From the NCBI GenBank assembly GCA_028713995.1, contig JAQTNF010000013.1, forward strand, positions 1 to 57,496: a DNA stretch of 57,496 bases, given 5' to 3'. How positions within the stretch are numbered: the stretch's first letter is position 1; every line of letters begins with the position of its first letter. This document shows, piece after piece, positions 44,790-53,485 of the stretch. The notes under the pieces were generated by a model. That model saw only the letters and a program-made list of their open reading frames with translations, had not been told where the DNA came from and searched no databases. Made by a program: the position numbers and the translations under genes. Source of the stretch: Deltaproteobacteria bacterium (GTDB lineage: Bacteria > Myxococcota_A > Polyangia > JAAYKL01).

Positions 44790-45860
44790 TCAGTGGGTGA
44801 ACATACAGATGGATACCTGGAGAACGAAACAGAACACCGTATCCGTACAAGCGATGTCGATGACGGTGGGTACGACACTACCCAGCAGATCCACCTCGTG
44901 GTCTGGGGAGGTTATCGCGGAACTCGCCGCATTTGAGGCGAAGGCCTTCGCTGTCCGTGGGAGCAGCCCTCCTTCATCCGCTTCGAGAACTCCACCGATG
45001 ATTTCCCCAATCACCTCGTCGGCAATGCACTTCAGCAGCTTGTTAAGAGACTGCTCCCTCTTGTGCATCTCCCAAGTGCGCTCGCGCCAGATCGATGCTG
45101 TTTCGTCGTCATGCAGTTCCTGGGCTTTCTTCCACTTCGCGCCCGCCTCGCCGGATGTCATTGGCGCGTCGATGTGGAAGTACGAGACAAGGTATCTGCC
45201 CTGCTCGTCGCGCTGTGGGATGTAGTGAGGTTTCTGGCAGTCCCCGTTGTTGGGTATCGCGAGCCAGCGTTCTTCCTTGTCCGGAACGTAGCAGAAAGAC
45301 ACGAGCTCGCCGATTTGAAGAACCTGTCCCGTCCGGTGCCCGTCTTGCTCGGGCGTGTGCCGCACTAACAAGTCTGTTGCGATTACTCGGACGGTTCTTT
45401 CTGTTGAATGGTTACGCTCCTTCTCCCAGACTTGAAGCTCTGCCTGCTTCTGGATCAGGTAGTCCCGAAATCCTTCCGGATCTTGTCTGACGTACTCGAC
45501 GGCTTCTTTAAGAAACTGCTTCCTTTCGGCCTTGTCGTTGCCGTGCTCTCGGATGCGCCTCTCCAGCGACTCGCGCTGCGTGACAAGTTCGTTGGAGTGA
45601 GAGTCCTCTGCTCCCAGGTCAGACGATGTCGCTTCAGGCTTGAGGTTGTTCGCTTCGACAGCCTGGTCTGCTCGAGCAGAGTCTTGTTTCTCAATTGCTG
45701 CCTTTTCTGGAACAGGAAGCGAGGCTGAAGAAGGTAATTCATGATGACTCCTGCTGCCGCAGGAAATCAAGAGGGCACACAAAGAACAGAAAAACAGAAC
45801 GCGGGATTGGCTCAAGCGCTCAGGGAAAAACGAGATATTTATCGTTCCAATACCGTTCAT
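44790..45860 (-). CDS. Lipoprotein of unknown function, lower GC
   Basis: The 356-residue protein has a signal with lipobox LISC (Cys34), a charged region with coiled-coil-like Glu/Lys/Gln runs (about 90-140), and a middle part containing ATDLLVRHTPEQDG and LQIGELVSFC, which looks like an SH3-type small beta domain. The C-terminus is hydrophobic. The nucleotide composition is clearly less GC-rich than its neighbours, which suggests recent transfer. The ATG at 45860 is chosen for the signal peptide; the SD is weak. It lies beside the palindrome array. The 145-bp gap to the next gene holds nothing I can name. Confidence 0.65.
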   Translation of the reverse strand: MNGIGTINISFFPERLSQSRVLFFCSLCALLISCGSRSHHELPSSASLPVPEKAAIEKQDSARADQAVEANNLKPEATSSDLGAEDSHSNELVTQRESLERRIREHGNDKAERKQFLKEAVEYVRQDPEGFRDYLIQKQAELQVWEKERNHSTERTVRVIATDLLVRHTPEQDGHRTGQVLQIGELVSFCYVPDKEERWLAIPNNGDCQKPHYIPQRDEQGRYLVSYFHIDAPMTSGEAGAKWKKAQELHDDETASIWRERTWEMHKREQSLNKLLKCIADEVIGEIIGGVLEADEGGLLPRTAKAFASNAASSAITSPDHEVDLLGSVVPTVIDIACTDTVFCFVLQVSICMFTH

Positions 45861-46005
45861 GATCGCCGCTTCACGGTCCCGAACGAACACAACGAGCCAC
45901 GGCTCCGGGCGCTTCGCGCGGCGGCTCCGCTTCGCCGCGCTTTCGCTTCCTCCGCCTTGCCGCGGCGTCCGGAAGAGGGTTGCCAAGGGATTGAGGGAAC
46001 AAGGG

Positions 46006-48516
46006 TCAAGGGCTCGACCTGGCGAGGCGAAGACCGCTGCTGCTGTAGCGGGTGCCCGGCGTGAGGCCGTTGCGATAGCCAGACCGGCAAAAGCCCGCGA
46101 TGTAGTTCCAGCTGCCGCCCCGGAAGACACGGGAGGAGGCCGATGCCGGGCCCGTCGGGTCCACCAACGGCGCGGCCGTGCTCCCGCTCGGATACGCCGC
46201 CAGGTACCAGTCCCATACCCATTCGTAGACATTGCCGCTCATGTCGTATAGCCCCCACGCGTTCCCCTCCTTGCCCTTCATCGGATGCGTCGTGCTGCTC
46301 GAGTTGTATGAGTACCAGCCAATCTGGTCCATGTTCGGATCCGAGGTCGTGCTCGTGATGCTCCCGTCGTTCCCGTCGCTCGGATAGAAGGCGGTCAGGC
46401 TCCCGGCGCGGATCGCGTACTCCCACTCGCTCTCCGTCGGTAGCCTATACCCCTCGCAATCGTACGGCGTGCTCGCACTCAGCGTCACCGTCGCACTCGC
46501 GATGCCGCCGTACGACGTCGCATCCCCGTCGAAGCAGCTCATGTAATCCGTCCCCACCGCTTTGTTCGTTCCAGAGACGCAGTTGACCGCCGTCAGCACG
46601 TAACACGGCGCAAGGCTCGCGTTCGTCGACAGCGCGTTCGCGTACGCCACCGTGTCGTACCAGCTCACGTAGTACACCGGGTTGGTCGCGCCGCAACCGT
46701 AGGTGCAGCTCGTCGTGCTCGGGTTCCAGCCCATCACCGCCTCGAAGTCGCCCTGCGTCACCTCGGTCCGCATCAGCTTGAACGCGTGCGTCAGCGTCAC
46801 GTAGTGCAGGTCCTCGTTCGTGCTTCGCCCCAACTCGGACGTGCACCCTGTCCCGCCAGGGTAGTCGGTCGGGCAGGTCCCGTCCGGCGACCCCATCCAG
46901 AACGAACCCGCGGGAATCGTCGTCCACTCCGCGCCGATCACCACGCCCCCGTCCGCGTCGGTGTCGGACGCGTCAGGGCCCGCGTCCATGCTCGTGTCGG
47001 TGTCGGAATCCGTGTCGGTGTCGGAATCGGTATCGCCGTCCGTGTCGGTATCGGTGTCAGTGTCAGCGTCCGTATCCGCATCGGTGTCGCCGTCGCCGTC
47101 GGTGTCGCTATCACTATCTGTGTCGCCATCGGTATCCGCATCGGTGTCGCTGTCCGCGTCCGTGTCTGTGTCCGCATCAGCATCGGTGTCGGTGTCGCTG
47201 TCCGCGTCCGTGTCCGCGTCCGCGTCCGTGTCCGAATCCGAGTCTGTGTCCGTGTCGCCGCCGCAGGTGCCGTCGAGCAGGTGGGCGGACAGATCGAACA
47301 GCGGCGCGTCGTAGCCGAGCTCGATGCCCAGCACGTCCACCCCGGCGCCCACGGTCCCCTCCACGCCCACGTCCAGGTTCCACTCGCAGCTCGGCAGCAG
47401 CGCGAGGCTCGCTTCGGCGTACGGCCCGGCCGTGAGATAGGGGCCCGCGATGCCGTACAGCTCCACATCCACCCGCAGCTTGGCCGAGCCGCGCGCCGTG
47501 GCACTCACGTCGACGCCGAACGTCGGCCCGATGGCCGCGTAGTCGAAGTCCGCGTCGGCGATGGGGGTCCACGTGCCACCGGTGTAGTCCACGCCCGCGC
47601 CGACGAGCGAGCTCGCCGTCACGCCCCCGCTCACGCTCGTCTCGGCCGTGGCCGTCACCTCGTAGCTCAGCTCGACCGAGTAGGTCACCTGATGGACGAC
47701 CGGAACGCCCCCGAGCATCACTACGACCCATTGCTGCCCGAGATCGACGACCGCGCTCCCGTCGTCGGTCAGGCTGCCCCCGGCCGTCGCCCCTATCTCC
47801 ACCGTGCCCGTGAACTGGGCGCCGGCCTCGAAATGGAAGTGGTTCATCACCGGGTGCCAGACGTCCCAGCCGATGTCCAGCCCGGCGTTCATCTTCGGGT
47901 CGAAGACGATCTTCCCCTGGACGACATCGACGGTCAGAGGCACTCCCTTCACCTCGCCTTCGAACAGCGTGGTCCCTCCGAAGTTCCAGGTGCCCTTGGT
48001 CCCGGTCACCGGGATCTCGTAGGAGAGGTGCGCCGCGGTGAAGACGTCGGTCAGCTTGCCCTGCTCGGTCGCGATGACGATCTCCGTCCCGGTGTCGGTC
48101 ACTGAAACGACCTTGCGTAGGAACCCCGCGTGAAAGGCGCTCACGAGCACCGCTTCCGTTTCGAGCGTGAGCAGGTCTTCGTTGCCTGCCTTGGGGAAGG
48201 TGAGGCTGTCGGGGCCGACCGTGGCCTGTGCGGCCTGATCGTCGGGGAGGATCACGACCTCGTCCGCGACGCCGGCCCAGTTGTCGGTGTCCGTGCCGGT
48301 GTCCGTGTCCGAGTCGGTGTCCGTGTCGCCATCGGTGTCCGAGTCGGTGTCGGTGTCTGTGTCACTGCCGGTGTCGGACCCGTCGAACGTGTCGGACCCG
48401 TCGGACGTGTCGGAGTCACCGTCCGTGTCGTCGTCCGAGCCCGAGCCGCCGCACGCGGGCGCGGCCAGCACCGCGAGCAAGGCAAGGATTCCAAGTCCAC
48501 GTGTTGCGAGCCCCAT
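46006..48516 (-). CDS. FGE-sulfatase-domain lipoprotein with two DT linkers
   Basis: The 836-residue protein has a lipobox PAC (Cys22), a first Asp-Thr/Ser linker (about 27-80), a beta-rich middle domain (about 85-440), a second, very long acidic linker (about 448-545), and a C-terminal formylglycine-generating-enzyme/SUMF1-type domain (about 550-836). The FGE motifs are [34 protein letters not shown] and RVFRGGSWN-x6-CRS, whose Cys is the family's conserved one. It may oxidise or bind a surface substrate rather than a sulfatase. AAGGAGG precedes the ATG at 48516. Confidence 0.85.
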   Translation of the reverse strand: MGLATRGLGILALLAVLAAPACGGSGSDDDTDGDSDTSDGSDTFDGSDTGSDTDTDTDSDTDGDTDTDSDTDTGTDTDNWAGVADEVVILPDDQAAQATVGPDSLTFPKAGNEDLLTLETEAVLVSAFHAGFLRKVVSVTDTGTEIVIATEQGKLTDVFTAAHLSYEIPVTGTKGTWNFGGTTLFEGEVKGVPLTVDVVQGKIVFDPKMNAGLDIGWDVWHPVMNHFHFEAGAQFTGTVEIGATAGGSLTDDGSAVVDLGQQWVVVMLGGVPVVHQVTYSVELSYEVTATAETSVSGGVTASSLVGAGVDYTGGTWTPIADADFDYAAIGPTFGVDVSATARGSAKLRVDVELYGIAGPYLTAGPYAEASLALLPSCEWNLDVGVEGTVGAGVDVLGIELGYDAPLFDLSAHLLDGTCGGDTDTDSDSDTDADADTDADSDTDTDADADTDTDADSDTDADTDGDTDSDSDTDGDGDTDADTDADTDTDTDTDGDTDSDTDTDSDTDTSMDAGPDASDTDADGGVVIGAEWTTIPAGSFWMGSPDGTCPTDYPGGTGCTSELGRSTNEDLHYVTLTHAFKLMRTEVTQGDFEAVMGWNPSTTSCTYGCGATNPVYYVSWYDTVAYANALSTNASLAPCYVLTAVNCVSGTNKAVGTDYMSCFDGDATSYGGIASATVTLSASTPYDCEGYRLPTESEWEYAIRAGSLTAFYPSDGNDGSITSTTSDPNMDQIGWYSYNSSSTTHPMKGKEGNAWGLYDMSGNVYEWVWDWYLAAYPSGSTAAPLVDPTGPASASSRVFRGGSWNYIAGFCRSGYRNGLTPGTRYSSSGLRLARSSP
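46991..47259 (-). repeat. Long Asp-Thr/Ala/Ser coding repeat (second linker)
   Basis: Imperfect GAC-NNN units (ACC, GCG, TCC, GGC as the second codon) run for about 270 bp within the FGE-domain lipoprotein gene. Confidence 0.85.
48283..48438 (-). repeat. Asp-Thr/Ser coding repeat (first linker)
   Basis: A second in-frame tract of the same kind lies just after the lipobox of the same gene. Confidence 0.8.
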
Positions 48517-48703
48517 CGCCCACCTCCTTGTCGAACTGGTTCGATAGTAACACAGCTTTCGCGATTCGAGACAAGAGCCCCCCAACCACGCGATACGTCA
48601 GAACCAACGCGGTTTCTTCATCTTTCTTGACGGGGATCATGTCCGGCCCGGCCTGCTTGCCCGGGTCGCGCGTTTTGACTAATGTCTCGACGAAGGAGGG
48701 GCC

Positions 48704-51550
48704 ATGGAAAAAAGCAAGTCGCTGAGCGCACTCGCATTGCAGCGCCGCATGGGTTTCCTTGGGACGTTCGGCGCCAAGATCGAGAGCCTGCGCCGCGAGA
48801 TGGAACGCGTCAATCGGGCCGCCGGAGATCCGAAGTCCTTCAGCGGGAGCTGGCCCGCGGAGGGGCTCGAGCGCATCGGGCGATCACTCGTGGGCGCGGG
48901 GCCTGTCTACGGCTTGAACGGCGTCACGGACTGGGCCAAGGGCTTCCTCTCGCGTCTCGACGAGCTGCGCGCGAGCGTCGCAGGTCCCACGGAAGAGGAC
49001 GTGCGCTGGCTCGCGTCCGAGATCCAGGCTCTCGTGGAGCTCAAGGACGCGGCCGAGCGCGAGACCAGGCGTGCCAACGACGCACCGACGGGGCCTGCAA
49101 CCCCGTCGATCGGGGACGTGGCCGCGGCGGCGAGCAAGGCGCTGGGATCTTTTCCGCCTCCCAAGCGACCGACCGATGTGCCGCTCACGGTCGTCGTGGC
49201 CGCGGCCGTGCCCGGCGTGCTGCGCGGGATCTCCGCCGCCCTCAAGAGCGCCGGTTTCTCGGTGGACGAGGTGGCCAACGCCTCGGACGCCCTCCCCCGT
49301 GTGCGCGACATGTCGCCCGACCTGGTCGTCGTCGATCTCGACGACTCCCCGCCCGGGGGCTCCGCGCTGGTCGCGGCCCTGAAGGCCGATCCGCTCACCG
49401 ACTGCCTGCCCGTCCTCAAGGTCGCGACCGTGACCGGGCAGCCCCCCGCCGACGTCCTTCCCAAGCCGGCCGCCGCGGCGCGCGTGTCGGCCGAGGCGCA
49501 AAGGTTCTTCGGTCCGACGCTCCAAGGAGCCCGGGCGGCCTTCGGCCTCAAGGACACGGATCTCGAGGGCATGCTGCGCTTCGTCGAGGAGGAGGTCCGA
49601 TCCGGCCTCATCGACGCCGCCAGCGGACCGCATACGACAGAGCGCTTCCGGGTGACCGACGAGGGGCCGCTTTTCGCCTCGGTGTGGGCGCTCGTGGCCA
49701 GGCTGCGCAAGGTCGCGGCCCGCGCGTCCGGCGGCCGGATCCGCTTCATGCCCACGAGCCGCGGGCAGATCGACATGCTCGCCCTCGCCGAGTCCGGGGG
49801 CGTGCTCGATCCCACGCTTTTCGCCGTGTCCGACGAGGCGGGGATGGCCGGTCTCGACGGCCTGCGCGCACTGATAGCCGACGACGACGAGGACGTGCGC
49901 TCCGCGTTCTCGCGCGTGCTCGTGGACGAAGGGCTGCGCGTGCGCGCGGTCGCGAACGGGGCGCAGGCCCTGCGCGAGATCGAGAGCGATCCGCCGGACG
50001 TGATCATCACGGACATCGTCATGCCGGTCATGGACGGCTGGGACCTTTGCGAGCGTCTGAAGAGGGACTACGCGCTGCGCCACATCCCCATCATCCTCCT
50101 CTCCTGGAAGGAGGACTTCCTGCAGAAGCTCAAGGACATGAACGTGGCCGCGAGCGACTTCCTGCTCAAGGAGGTGGACCGCCGGGAGATCTTGAGCCGC
50201 GTGACCTCGGTCCTGAGGCCGAAGCTCTTCCTCGAGGCCAGGCTGCGCGCCGAGGGCGACGTGTCCGGCCGCCTGGAACGCCTCGGCATGCTGACCGTCC
50301 TCGACGCCGCCGCGCGCCTGCGTCCGTCGTGCCGGATCACGGTGCGGGACGTGACCGCCTACTACGAAGCGGATCTCCGGGACGGGCGCATCGTCGCCGT
50401 GTCGCGCACGGGCGTGAACGGCTCCTACACCTCGGGCGAGGCGGGCCTTGCGCGCCTTCTGGGTGTCTTGGGCGGACGCTTCTCGGTCGTGCCGAAGGTG
50501 GAGACGCGGCGCCGTCCGCTTTCCGAGGGCGCCGATCACATCAGGGACGCGTGCTCGCGCCTGAACGCGCTCGTGGCCAGGGTCGCAGGCGGCGCATACC
50601 GCGACATCGAGAGCATCGAGCTCGACGAGGAGGAGCTCGCGGCCTATGCCGAGACCACGCCCGCCAGGCTGCGCGGGATCATCGCGCGCCTCAAGGGCAG
50701 GGACCGGCCGCGCGACATCGCTCTCGACAAGGACACCTCGCCGATCGCCTTCGAGACGCTGTTGCTCGACCTGATTCGCGCGGGCGCCGTGAAGGGCATC
50801 GTGTCCGGGCGGCCGGACGCTGTCTCTTCGAGCTCCGCCAAGGGGGCGATCTCTCCCCTCAAGGAGCCGTTGGACACCACGATGCCCATCTCGTTCGATG
50901 ACATCAGCATGGTCGGCAAGTTGCCGTCGCCAAGGCCGCAGCACGGCGAGCCGCGACGTTCGGAGCCCCCTCTCCCGCCGTTCGCGCGTGTGAAAATGCA
51001 GAAGTCGGCGAGGCGCTGGAAGGCGCTCGCCGTGGCCACGTTCGCCCTGCTCGCGATCTCCGTGGGCGCGAACCTCTTTCTGCGGTTTTCGGGCCCGGCG
51101 CCCGCCTCGACCGTGGCGCTCCCGGAGCTTCGGGTCGAGGCTCCGAAGCCCGCGCCGATCCCTGAACCGCGGCCCGCTCCGATTCCCGAGCCATTGCCCA
51201 CGCCGTCCGTCGCGACCCCAAAGCCCGCTCCCGCGCCCGAACCGCCCGTCGCGGAACCGAAGCAGGTCGAGCCGAAGCAGGTCGAGCCGAAGCGCGAGCG
51301 CAAGGCGGACCGCGAGGATCGAACAAGGCCGGCCGTCAGCGGCACTCTCGCCGTCACGCTTCCTCCCGACGCCCCCAGCCCCGTGACCGTGATCGTGGAT
51401 GGCAGGCCGCGCGGGAAGGCGCCGCTCACGCTCACTCTTTCGGCAGGGCTGCACGAGGTCGTCTTTTCGTCCCAGGGCAAGCGCACCATGCGCATGGTGA
51501 GCATCCAGCCGCACGCCGCGAAGAGCCTGCCCGCCTCGGTCGCGCAATGA
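48704..51550 (+). CDS. Double receiver / DUF4388 / transmembrane / PEGA protein
   Basis: The 948-residue protein has a helical N-terminal part (about 1-150) and a degenerate receiver (about 161-260, Asp211 kept but no acidic pair). A full receiver follows (about 386-505: Asp393-395, phospho-acceptor Asp437 in ITDIVMP, Ser467, Lys489). Then come a DUF4388-type domain (about 515-600), one membrane helix (about 773-795), a Pro/Glu linker, and a C-terminal PEGA beta domain (about 878-935). It should receive a phosphoryl signal in the cytoplasm and connect it to the envelope side. AAGGAGGGG precedes the ATG. Confidence 0.82.
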   Translation: MEKSKSLSALALQRRMGFLGTFGAKIESLRREMERVNRAAGDPKSFSGSWPAEGLERIGRSLVGAGPVYGLNGVTDWAKGFLSRLDELRASVAGPTEEDVRWLASEIQALVELKDAAERETRRANDAPTGPATPSIGDVAAAASKALGSFPPPKRPTDVPLTVVVAAAVPGVLRGISAALKSAGFSVDEVANASDALPRVRDMSPDLVVVDLDDSPPGGSALVAALKADPLTDCLPVLKVATVTGQPPADVLPKPAAAARVSAEAQRFFGPTLQGARAAFGLKDTDLEGMLRFVEEEVRSGLIDAASGPHTTERFRVTDEGPLFASVWALVARLRKVAARASGGRIRFMPTSRGQIDMLALAESGGVLDPTLFAVSDEAGMAGLDGLRALIADDDEDVRSAFSRVLVDEGLRVRAVANGAQALREIESDPPDVIITDIVMPVMDGWDLCERLKRDYALRHIPIILLSWKEDFLQKLKDMNVAASDFLLKEVDRREILSRVTSVLRPKLFLEARLRAEGDVSGRLERLGMLTVLDAAARLRPSCRITVRDVTAYYEADLRDGRIVAVSRTGVNGSYTSGEAGLARLLGVLGGRFSVVPKVETRRRPLSEGADHIRDACSRLNALVARVAGGAYRDIESIELDEEELAAYAETTPARLRGIIARLKGRDRPRDIALDKDTSPIAFETLLLDLIRAGAVKGIVSGRPDAVSSSSAKGAISPLKEPLDTTMPISFDDISMVGKLPSPRPQHGEPRRSEPPLPPFARVKMQKSARRWKALAVATFALLAISVGANLFLRFSGPAPASTVALPELRVEAPKPAPIPEPRPAPIPEPLPTPSVATPKPAPAPEPPVAEPKQVEPKQVEPKRERKADREDRTRPAVSGTLAVTLPPDAPSPVTVIVDGRPRGKAPLTLTLSAGLHEVVFSSQGKRTMRMVSIQPHAAKSLPASVAQ

Positions 51551-51605
51551 GCGGCGCCTTCGATCCGGTTGACAGCCGGCCGGTTCGATGCGTTGATTGC
51601 CCACC

Positions 51606-52667
51606 ATGACCAGGAACACAATCACAGCATGTGTCGCTTTTTCAATCGCCGGCCTGCTTGCGCCCGCGCTCTTCGGCTGCGGCGCGGGCCAGGGCCGGAC
51701 CGACGCCGTCGCCGCGCCGGCCCCCATCGACGACGATCTTCTCGCGCTCGCGCCCGCGAGCCCGGACCTGGTGCTGTGGGCCGACATGGCGGCCCTGCGC
51801 CGCTCCGCGCTGTGGGACAGCCTCAAGGTCCTGACCGAGGATACCGGTGGCGAGCGCGCACATCGATTCGCGGGGGTCGATCCGTGGCAGGAGACGGATC
51901 AGATCCTCATTACGGCGACCCACGATCGAAAGGACGAACTGAGTTTCCTCATGCTCATCCGGGGTCGCTTCGACGCGCCCAGGCTGCTCGACTCGTACGT
52001 CCGCGCGAACACCGGGGCACGCATCGAGCTCAAGGGACGCGCCGGAGTGCGCACGCCCGAGTACACGGCCGTGGCTGTCACCGGACGGACCTTCGCGATC
52101 GGCCCCGAGCCCCTCGTCTCCGAGGTGCTCTCACTGGCGGGCGGGACAGGAAGCTCCCTGCGGGGAAGCGCGGCGTTCAAGGATCTCGCCCTCGACGGCG
52201 GCGTCATCGGAAGGCTCCGCTTCCGCCGGGGGCTCGCGGCGCCCGACCTGTCGCGCTACCGCGGCCAAACGGGCGGCATCGCCCTTGAGAGGATCTCGGG
52301 GGTGGACGCCTCGCTCCGCGCCGATTCGACCGTCCACCTCTCGATTGACGTCACGACCGAAAACAAGCTCGACGCATCGGGACTGGTGAGGGAGATCGAC
52401 CGCCTGAAGCGCAAGCTCAAGCGCAACGCCCTCGTGGTCTTCATCGGCGTGGACTGGCTCGTCGATCGGTTCTCGGCGGTTGCCGAGGGCGGGGCCGTCC
52501 ACGTCACATTCACGCTCGACGCGAGCGACCTGGCCGAGGTCCGGAGGCTGGCGGAGCGCATCCGCAAGGTCCGCGAGATCGCCGGTGAGGACAACGCGGA
52601 CGGCGGGCTCGACCTGGATCTCCTGCCCGGCCCCTTGAAAGGCGCCGAGCCCGGGAGCTCTCCATGA
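51606..52667 (+). CDS. Lipoprotein upstream of cmk
   Basis: The 353-residue protein has a lipobox FGC (Cys25) and an alpha-beta soluble part with no motif I recognise; its ALAPASPDLVLWADM block recalls proteins annotated as DUF3352-like, but this is weak. The ATG at 51606 gives a good signal peptide (a TTG three codons earlier is possible). Its stop overlaps the cmk start (ATGA at 52664-52667), so the genes are translationally coupled. Confidence 0.75.
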   Translation: MTRNTITACVAFSIAGLLAPALFGCGAGQGRTDAVAAPAPIDDDLLALAPASPDLVLWADMAALRRSALWDSLKVLTEDTGGERAHRFAGVDPWQETDQILITATHDRKDELSFLMLIRGRFDAPRLLDSYVRANTGARIELKGRAGVRTPEYTAVAVTGRTFAIGPEPLVSEVLSLAGGTGSSLRGSAAFKDLALDGGVIGRLRFRRGLAAPDLSRYRGQTGGIALERISGVDASLRADSTVHLSIDVTTENKLDASGLVREIDRLKRKLKRNALVVFIGVDWLVDRFSAVAEGGAVHVTFTLDASDLAEVRRLAERIRKVREIAGEDNADGGLDLDLLPGPLKGAEPGSSP

Positions 52668-53338
52668 GGCCGCGACCGGTGGTGGCCATCGACGGCCCGT
52701 CGGGCGTCGGCAAGACCACCGTAGCCCGAGGTCTGGCCCGAAGGCTCGGCATGATCTACGTGGACTCGGGCGCGCTCTACCGCAGCCTCGCGTGGCTCGC
52801 GGCGCAAGACGGCGTGAGTTGGGACGACGCCGAGGGCTTGGCCGCGCTTGCCGGGCGGCACCGCTTCGCCTTCGACCGGGAGGGCCGCGCGCTCGTGGAC
52901 GGAGAGCTCGCCGGGAAGCGCATCCGAACGCTGCGGATGAGCGAAGGCGCCTCGACAGTGGCCCAGCACCCCATGGTGCGCAAGGCGCTGCTCACCATCC
53001 AGCGCGACCTCGGCGCGAACGGCGGCGTGGTGCTCGAAGGCCGCGACATCGGGACCGTGGTCTTCCCCGACGCGGAGGTGAAGTTCTTCCTCGCCGCGAG
53101 CCCGAAGGTGCGCGCGCTTCGCAGGTGGAAGGAGATGCAGGCGCACGGCGAGCAGGCGACGCTCGAGCAGGTGGAGCGCGACCAGGAAGCGCGCGATCGC
53201 AAGGATCGCGGCCGTTCCGTGGCGCCGCTCATCAAGGCCGACGACGCCGTGGAGATCTCGTGCGACGACATGGGCCCGGACGAAGTGGTGGCGCTCATGG
53301 CGGCGCGCGTCGAAGGATGCGGCGCAACAAGCGCCTGA
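52664..53338 (+). CDS. cmk: Cytidylate kinase
   Basis: The 224-residue protein has the P-loop GPSGVGKT (11-18), the start AIDGPSGVGKTT typical of Cmk, YVDSGALYRS, and VVLEGRDIGTVVFP (NMP-binding). It phosphorylates CMP and dCMP with ATP. It overlaps the preceding lipoprotein gene by 4 bp and is followed by rpsA, a pairing seen in many bacteria. Confidence 0.96.
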   Translation: MRPRPVVAIDGPSGVGKTTVARGLARRLGMIYVDSGALYRSLAWLAAQDGVSWDDAEGLAALAGRHRFAFDREGRALVDGELAGKRIRTLRMSEGASTVAQHPMVRKALLTIQRDLGANGGVVLEGRDIGTVVFPDAEVKFFLAASPKVRALRRWKEMQAHGEQATLEQVERDQEARDRKDRGRSVAPLIKADDAVEISCDDMGPDEVVALMAARVEGCGATSA

Positions 53339-53344
53339 TTTCCT

Positions 53345-53373
53345 TTGACTTCCATCCGGAAAAAGCATACACA
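53345..53373 (+). promoter_or_regulatory. Possible rpsA promoter
   Basis: TTGACT (53345-53350), 17 bp and TACACA (53368-53373) lie in the cmk-rpsA gap. The -35 box is good and the -10 box is weak. Confidence 0.35.
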
Positions 53374-53485
53374 ACCAGCCTGCCGTGTGAGCCAGCCCCA
53401 ACCTTGCGGTATTCAAGGGGAAATCGGCGAGGAAGGCCGGCCAGGCACGCCAGAAAAGGAGGAGGCCTAGAGCCGACCATCGCGG

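Noticed and set aside
48884-50031. Candidate leftward genes within the double-receiver gene
   Set aside because: They are antisense shadows with biased composition and no SD.
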